Shown here piece after piece: positions 6,932 through 10,367 of a stretch of DNA of 10,367 nt. Position 1 is the stretch's first letter, and the number at the start of each line of letters is the position of its first letter. Source of the stretch: an uncultured Brevundimonas sp. (lineage in GTDB: Bacteria > Pseudomonadota > Alphaproteobacteria > Caulobacterales > Caulobacteraceae); NCBI GenBank assembly GCA_946481405.1, contig CAMLNY010000013.1, positions 1-10,367 on the forward strand. Direction: 5' to 3'. The position numbers were made by a program, and so were the translations under genes. The notes below the pieces were generated by a model. The model was not told where the DNA came from and did no database searches. It was given only the letters and a program-made list of their open reading frames with translations.

Positions 6932-7325
6932 GACCGGCGGCCGGCGCCGGAATACGCTGCTGGCCGGACTGGTGCTGCTGAAGAAGCTGGCGCCCGACAT
7001 CACCCATTCCGAAATGCTGGCCTTCCTTTACGTGGCCGAGAACCCCGGGGTGCGGATCAAGGAACTGGCGGTCCTGATGGAGACGACCGAGGCGACGGCG
7101 TCGCGGGCGTCGCGCTCCCTGCTGGACGCCGCCGATCCGGCGTCGCGGCCCCCCGGCCGCGGCTGGCTGATCATGGCGGCGAACGAGCGTGAGGCGGTGT
7201 CGCGGCACCTGTACCTGAGCGCGGCGGGGATCGAGCTGGTCGGTCGGCTGGACGCCCTCATCGAAAGCGCGCGGCCGATCGGCATCCGGCCGCCGCCGGC
7301 GGAGCTGCAGATCCGGAGGAGCTGA
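6918..7325 (+). CDS. MarR-like winged helix-turn-helix protein
   Basis: 135 residues, ATG 6918. The core is a winged helix: helix 1 around DITHSEMLAFLYVAENPG (27-44), helix-turn-helix at about 45-68 (RIKELAVLMETTEATASRASRSLL, where TEATASRASRSL is the recognition helix), then a wing (GRGWLIMAANEREAVSRHLYLSAAG, about 80-104) and a C-terminal helix. The 'pick a helix, separate groups, then L-S/T-x-x-G' end of the wing is typical of MarR-type regulators. It is short and lacks some of the usual dimerisation helices, resembling the small winged-helix proteins also found in phages and plasmids. Ligand and targets are unknown. Its start lies inside the end of the preceding gene. The stop TGA (7323-7325) is 12 bases from the tRNA 3' end on the other strand. 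Confidence 0.8.
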   Translation: MSTIETGGRRRNTLLAGLVLLKKLAPDITHSEMLAFLYVAENPGVRIKELAVLMETTEATASRASRSLLDAADPASRPPGRGWLIMAANEREAVSRHLYLSAAGIELVGRLDALIESARPIGIRPPPAELQIRRS

Positions 7326-7423
7326 CGGGTCTGGAAGTGGTGGCTGGGGGCGGGATCGAACCGCCGACCTGTGGGTTATGAATCCACCGCTCTAACCATC
7401 TGAGCTACCCAGCCCAGACCCGT
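7325..7423. repeat. 10-bp inverted repeat flanking the tRNA gene
   Basis: ACGGGTCTGG (7325-7334) and CCAGACCCGT (7414-7423) are perfect complements on either side of the tRNA gene. In the precursor RNA they would pair as 5' leader and 3' trailer, extending the acceptor stem, with the CCA plus three bases bulged. The right arm shares one base with the first tRNA nucleotide. Confidence 0.7.
7338..7414 (-). tRNA. tRNA-Met (anticodon CAT)
   Basis: 77 nucleotides including an encoded CCA (7338-7340). The acceptor stem is GGCTGGG at the 5' end (7408-7414) against CCCAGCC near the 3' end (7342-7348), followed by discriminator A. The D arm contains AGCTCAGATGGTTAGAGC. The anticodon stem is GTGGA/CCCAC-like with loop TTCATAA, so the anticodon CAT is at 7378-7380. 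The T loop is GTTCGATCC. The body looks like the elongator tRNA-Met of alphaproteobacteria. A CAT anticodon could also belong to the lysidine-modified tRNA-Ile or to the initiator tRNA. The initiator is unlikely: the acceptor has a paired G1-C72, not the mismatch expected of an initiator. Confidence 0.94.
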
Positions 7424-7466
7424 TCGCGGGCGTCCGGGAGCGAACCCGGAACGCGCAAGAGGCGTG

Positions 7467-7495
7467 CCTATATCGTCGCGGACCCTTCGGTTCAA
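7467..7495 (-). promoter_or_regulatory. Sigma-70-type promoter of the tRNA-Met gene
   Basis: Reading the minus strand, TTGAAC (7490-7495) is followed by exactly 17 bases and then TATAGG (7467-7472), a good housekeeping -35/-10 pair. Transcription would start near 7460 and give a leader of roughly 45 bases before the tRNA. The leader holds CCGGG-N6-CCGG, a small hairpin at 7434-7449. The bases after the -10 box are GC-rich, as in promoters under stringent control. Confidence 0.65.
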
Positions 7496-7506
7496 GTCGC
7501 TTGAAC
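7490..7506. repeat. Palindrome overlapping the tRNA promoter -35 box
   Basis: GTTCAAG (7490-7496), TCG, CTTGAAC (7500-7506): perfect 7-bp inverted repeat whose left half is the -35 hexamer of the tRNA promoter. It may be an operator, or a mirror -35 element facing the plus strand; no plus-strand -10 is seen at 16-18 bases. Confidence 0.45.
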
Positions 7507-7613
7507 ATCGGGCTTGATCTGCGACCCGCTGTCGCGTGGAAAGAGGGGTCGGAACGGCGGAGCTTGCGCGCCGTTTCGCCCTCGTCGCCGTCCCGCCATA
7601 TCCCGGAGTTCCC

Positions 7614-8835
7614 ATGCGCCCGATCGCCCTCGCCGCCGCCTCCTCCCTGCTCGTCCTGGCCTCGGCTTGCGGGGCCAGCGGTCAGACCGGACAGATCGCC
7701 GCCGCGCCCGGCGCTCCGGTCGAGACGCGGGCGCCCAACGGCACGAACCAGACCCCCGCCTTCGCCGGCCAGACCCGCGCGCCGGGCGTACGGACGGAAG
7801 TGACCATGAGCCACGCCGTGGTCGCCTCGGGACTGGAGCATCCCTGGGGGCTGGCCGCCCTGCCGGACGGAAGCTGGCTGGTGACCGAGCGGCCGGGCCG
7901 GATGCGGATCATCGGCGCCTCGATCGACACCACGCGGGAGCACGAGACCATCGAGGCGGCGCAGGCCTCGAGCCGCGGGCCTGCCGGCCGTCGATGCACG
8001 GGGTCAGGGCGGGCTGCTGGACGTCATCCTGGGGCCGAGCTTCGGGACCGACCGGATGATCTACTGGAGCTATGCCGAGCCGCGCCAGGGGGGCAATGCG
8101 ACGTCGGTGGCGCGCGGGAGCCTGTCGGCGGACGGATCGCGGGTGGACAATGTGCAGGTCATCTTCCGCGCCCTGCCGGTCTATGACGGGACGATGCATT
8201 TCGGGTCGTCGCTGACCTTCGACCGCGGCGAGATGCCGCGCGCGCAGCGCCCCGGCGACCATGCCGGCTCGGTGATCCGCCTGCACGACGACGGCCGCGT
8301 GCCGCAGGACAATCCCTTCGTGCGTCGGGCGGGCGCTCTGCCGGAAATCTGGTCGCTGGGTCACCGCAACGTCCAGGGCGTGGCGACCCAGCCGGGGACA
8401 GGCGCGGTCTGGACCATCGAGCACGGCACGCGCGGCGGCGACGAGCTGAACCGGCCGCAGCCGGGCAAGAACTACGGCTGGCCGATCATCGCCTATGGCG
8501 TCCAATATCGCGGCGCGCCGATCAACGAGGGGATCACAGCGCGCGAGGGGCTGGAGCAGCCGCTCTACTACTGGGATCCGGTCATCGCTCCGGGCGGCCA
8601 GACCTTCTATTCCGGCGCCATGTTCCCGGGCTGGGAGGGCAACCTGCTGATCGCGGGTCTGGGCTCCAAGCTGCTGACGCGACTTGTGCTGGACGGCGAC
8701 CGGGTGGTCGGCGAGGAGCGTCTGCTGACGGGTCTGGGCGAACGCATCCGCGACGTGGCGGTGGCGTCCGACGGCGCCGTCTGGGTCATCACCGACGAGG
8801 AAGACGGCAAGCTGGTGCGGCTGGCGGCTTCCTGA
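7614..8835 (+). pseudogene. PQQ-dependent sugar dehydrogenase-like lipoprotein gene with one frameshift
   Basis: The gene starts at ATG 7614 with GGAG five bases upstream and ends at TGA 8833-8835. The N-terminus MRPIALAAASSLLVLASAC is a lipoprotein-type signal (Cys19). The first frame gives LEHPWGLAALPDGSWLVTERPGRM, the standard opening of the soluble glucose/sorbosone dehydrogenase beta-propeller. From about 7978 the homology continues one frame over: GLPAVDARGQGGLLDVIL, then YWSYAEPR, the likely catalytic-base motif MHFGSSLTFD (His195 of the repaired protein), SLGHRNVQG, HGTRGGDELN, NYGWP and DPVIAPGGQTFYSG. Dropping one G from GGG at 7977-7979 joins the frames as SSRGLPAVDARG and yields 406 residues, a normal family length. 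As sequenced, the product would be truncated. Members are periplasmic, PQQ- and calcium-dependent aldose dehydrogenases; the substrate is unknown. A sequencing error is as likely as a real mutation. Confidence 0.9.
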
Positions 8836-8836
8836 T

Positions 8837-8857
8837 CCTTCTCCCATTGGGAGAAGG
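8837..8857 (+). terminator. Hairpin terminator after the sugar dehydrogenase gene
   Basis: Perfect 9-bp stem CCTTCTCCC / GGGAGAAGG with a three-base ATT loop, one base after the TGA stop. No U-run. It should act in both directions. Confidence 0.55.
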
Positions 8858-8956
8858 TGGCCGCGAAGCGGACGGATGAGGGTTGGATTTCACCGGCGAG
8901 GCGCGACCCTCACACTTTCGCGCAAGACCGATCGCCGACGCTCTCGGGCGCTCAAG

Positions 8957-8977
8957 CCCTCTCCCAGCGGGAGAGGG
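8957..8977 (-). terminator. Hairpin terminator after lpdA
   Basis: Perfect 9-bp stem CCCTCTCCC / GGGAGAGGG with loop AGC, one base past the lpdA stop codon (8979-8981) on the minus strand. It mirrors the hairpin at 8837-8857. Confidence 0.55.
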
Positions 8978-8978
8978 A

Positions 8979-10341
8979 TCAGATGTGAATCGCGTGCCCC
9001 AGCGCGCGCAGCGACGCTTCATGGAACGCCTCGCCCAGGGTCGGGTGGACGTGGATGACGCCCGCGACGTCCTCCAGCACCGCCCCCATTTCCAGCATCT
9101 GGGCGAAGCTGTTCGACAGTTCGGCCACATGCTGGCCCACGGCCTGCACGCCCAGCAGGCGGTGGTCGTCCTTCGACGCCAGCACCCGCACGAAGCCCCC
9201 GTCCTCGCCGGCCTCGATGGCCAGGGCCCGGCCGATGGCGGCGAGCGGGAAGACGGCGGTGATGACGTCGTCGCGGCCCGCCACGTCCTGCGGTCCGAGA
9301 CCGGCCGAAACGATCTCCGGCTCGGTGAAGCAGACGGCGGCGATTGTGACCGGGTCGAACCGCTTGTCGTGGCCGGCGATGATCTCGGCGACGACCTCGC
9401 CCTGGGCCGAGCCCTTATGGGCCAGCATGGGTTCGCCGGTCAGGTCGCCGACGGCCCAGACGTTCTTCATCGAGGTGGCGCAGCGATCGTCGATCTTCAC
9501 AAACGGCCCGGCCATGGCCACGCCCATGTTCTCCAGACCCCAGCCCTGGGTGCGCGGACGACGGCCCACGGTGACCAGCACCTTGTCGGCGTCCAGCTGC
9601 AGCGGCTCGCCGTCCTTCGTCGTGATCGACAGCTTGCCGTCGCCGAACCCGCCCGCGCGGGCGCCGAGGTGCAGCTCCACCCCGTGGTCGGTCAGCCATT
9701 TGGCGACCGGGTCGGTCAGGGCCTTGTCGTAGAGGGGCAGGATGCGCTCGGCCATCTCGACGATGGCGACCTGTGCGCCCAGCTTGCGATAGGCGATGCC
9801 GAGTTCCAGCCCGATATAGCCGCCGCCGACGACGACGAGCTTGTTCGGCACCGCGTCCAGCGACAGGGCCTCGGTCGAGGAGATGACGTCGCCGCCGAAG
9901 GGCAGGAAGGGCAGTTCGACCGGCTCCGAGCCGGTGGCCAGAATGACGTGCTCGGCCGTGATCTTCACCTCACCCTCATCGGTGGTGACGAAGCAGGTCT
10001 TGGCGTCCTGGAAGGTCGCCCAGCCCTTGACGACCTTGACCCTGGCCTTCTTCAGCAGGGCCGCGATGCCGCCGTTCAGCTTGCGGACGATGCCGTCTTT
10101 CCACTCGACGGTCTTCGACAGGTCGATGGCCGGTTCCGATGCCGTGATGCCGAGGGTGCCGTCGCCGGCGGCCTTGGCCACCGTCTCGAACTTCGACGCC
10201 GCATGTATGATGGCCTTGGACGGAATGCAGCCGACGTTCAGACAGGTCCCGCCCAGACCGTCGGACCCATCCACCAGCACCGTCTCCAGCCCCAGCTGGC
10301 CGCAGCGAATGCCGGCGACATAGCCGCCGGTGCCGGCATTC
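8979..10341 (-). CDS. lpdA: Dihydrolipoyl dehydrogenase (E3), branched-chain/LpdV-like type, N-terminus missing
   Basis: The E3 flavoprotein reoxidises dihydrolipoyl groups of 2-oxo acid dehydrogenase complexes with NAD+. Visible motifs: GGTCLNVGCIPSKA with the redox disulfide codons at 10242-10244 and 10227-10229; an ATGSEPVELP segment; NAD-binding VVVGGGYIGLELG; the second FAD motif VWAVGDLTGEPMLAHK; and the C-terminal HPTLGEA with catalytic His (9045-9047) and Glu. Phrases such as WKDGIV, VELPFLPFGGDVISSTEAL and the ALRALGHAIHI ending match the LpdV type serving branched-chain 2-oxo acid dehydrogenase rather than the usual pyruvate/2-oxoglutarate E3. Genuine coding ends at 10341; beyond it is adapter. 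The first FAD-binding motif is reduced to NAGTGGYVAG, and the start codon plus about ten residues are lost. An E2 gene of that complex is a plausible neighbour outside the window. Confidence 0.93.
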
Positions 10342-10367
10342 AGATCGGAAGAGCACACGTCTGAACT
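10342..10367. other. Illumina TruSeq adapter sequence at the contig end
   Basis: The last 26 bases start AGATCGGAAGAGC and continue ACACGTCTGAACT, identical to the standard TruSeq read-1 adapter. It is not genomic. Any protein called across it carries false residues: on the minus strand a GTG inside the adapter gives the spurious start M-C-S-S-D-L. Confidence 0.98.

Larger units (their letters stand above)
8836..8978. repeat. REP-like block of palindromes between convergent genes
   Basis: The whole gap between the sugar dehydrogenase and lpdA genes is built from palindromes: CCTTCTCCC-ATT-GGGAGAAGG (8837-8857), CCGC-GAA-GCGG (8861-8871), TGAGGGT (8877-8883) against ACCCTCA (8906-8912), and CCCTCTCCC-AGC-GGGAGAGGG (8957-8977). 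The order 'CCTTCTCCC hairpin, GAAGCGG hairpin, GGATGAGGG' matches an interspersed intergenic repeat I recall as common in alphaproteobacterial genomes. Confidence 0.65.

Noticed and set aside
7338..7414. tRNA gene as an attachment site of an integrated element
   Set aside because: No integrase gene and no repeated tRNA 3' fragment are visible in the window; the flanking repeats are inverted, not direct.
7909..8847. Minus-strand open frame of 312 codons opposite the sugar dehydrogenase
   Set aside because: It crosses the frameshift unbroken, which made it tempting, but its translation is Arg/His/Pro-rich with no motif, whereas the plus strand shows dehydrogenase motifs throughout.
8883..10364. 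Plus-strand open frame of 493 codons opposite lpdA
   Set aside because: It runs into the adapter and is the antisense of a well-defined dihydrolipoyl dehydrogenase.

Overview
This is ordinary chromosomal DNA, very probably from a Brevundimonas-like member of the Caulobacteraceae (Alphaproteobacteria). The grounds are the high GC content with strong G/C preference at third codon positions, the GyrB C-terminus, and the argH-lptM-lysA gene order with a TlpA gene diverging from argH. The placement rests on recalled family features, because no search was possible. The window looks like a whole small contig: it opens inside gyrB, and its last 26 bases are Illumina adapter, not genomic sequence.

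Layout, left to right. (1) The 3' end of gyrB (+), a stem-loop with a heptamer repeat, and a convergent gene for a small secreted protein (-). (2) A secreted alpha/beta hydrolase (+) whose stop codon overlaps the stop of lysA. (3) A compact minus-strand operon, argH, an LptM-like lipoprotein and lysA, combining arginine and lysine/diaminopimelate metabolism with a probable outer-membrane assembly lipoprotein. (4) Divergent from it, a membrane-anchored TlpA-type thioredoxin (+) ending in a strong hairpin. (5) A small helical lipoprotein (-). (6) An accessory-looking plus-strand stretch: a 52-residue arginine-tailed membrane protein, a protein of unknown function, and a MarR-like winged-helix protein overlapping it by 14 bases. 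(7) A tRNA-Met(CAT) gene (-) with a clear promoter and flanking inverted repeats. (8) A PQQ-dependent sugar dehydrogenase-like lipoprotein gene (+) broken by a single-base frameshift. (9) A REP-like palindrome block between convergent genes. (10) A dihydrolipoyl dehydrogenase of the branched-chain (LpdV-like) type (-), cut off at its N-terminus by the contig end.

I see no convincing new biological system. The most useful second looks concern sequence quality (adapter, one clear frameshift, an argH start that cannot be resolved) and structure (tRNA-flanking inverted repeat, REP-like block, heptamer array, and the small-protein/MarR cluster with a dyad upstream). The frameshift and the argH problem may be errors of the same draft assembly that kept the adapter.
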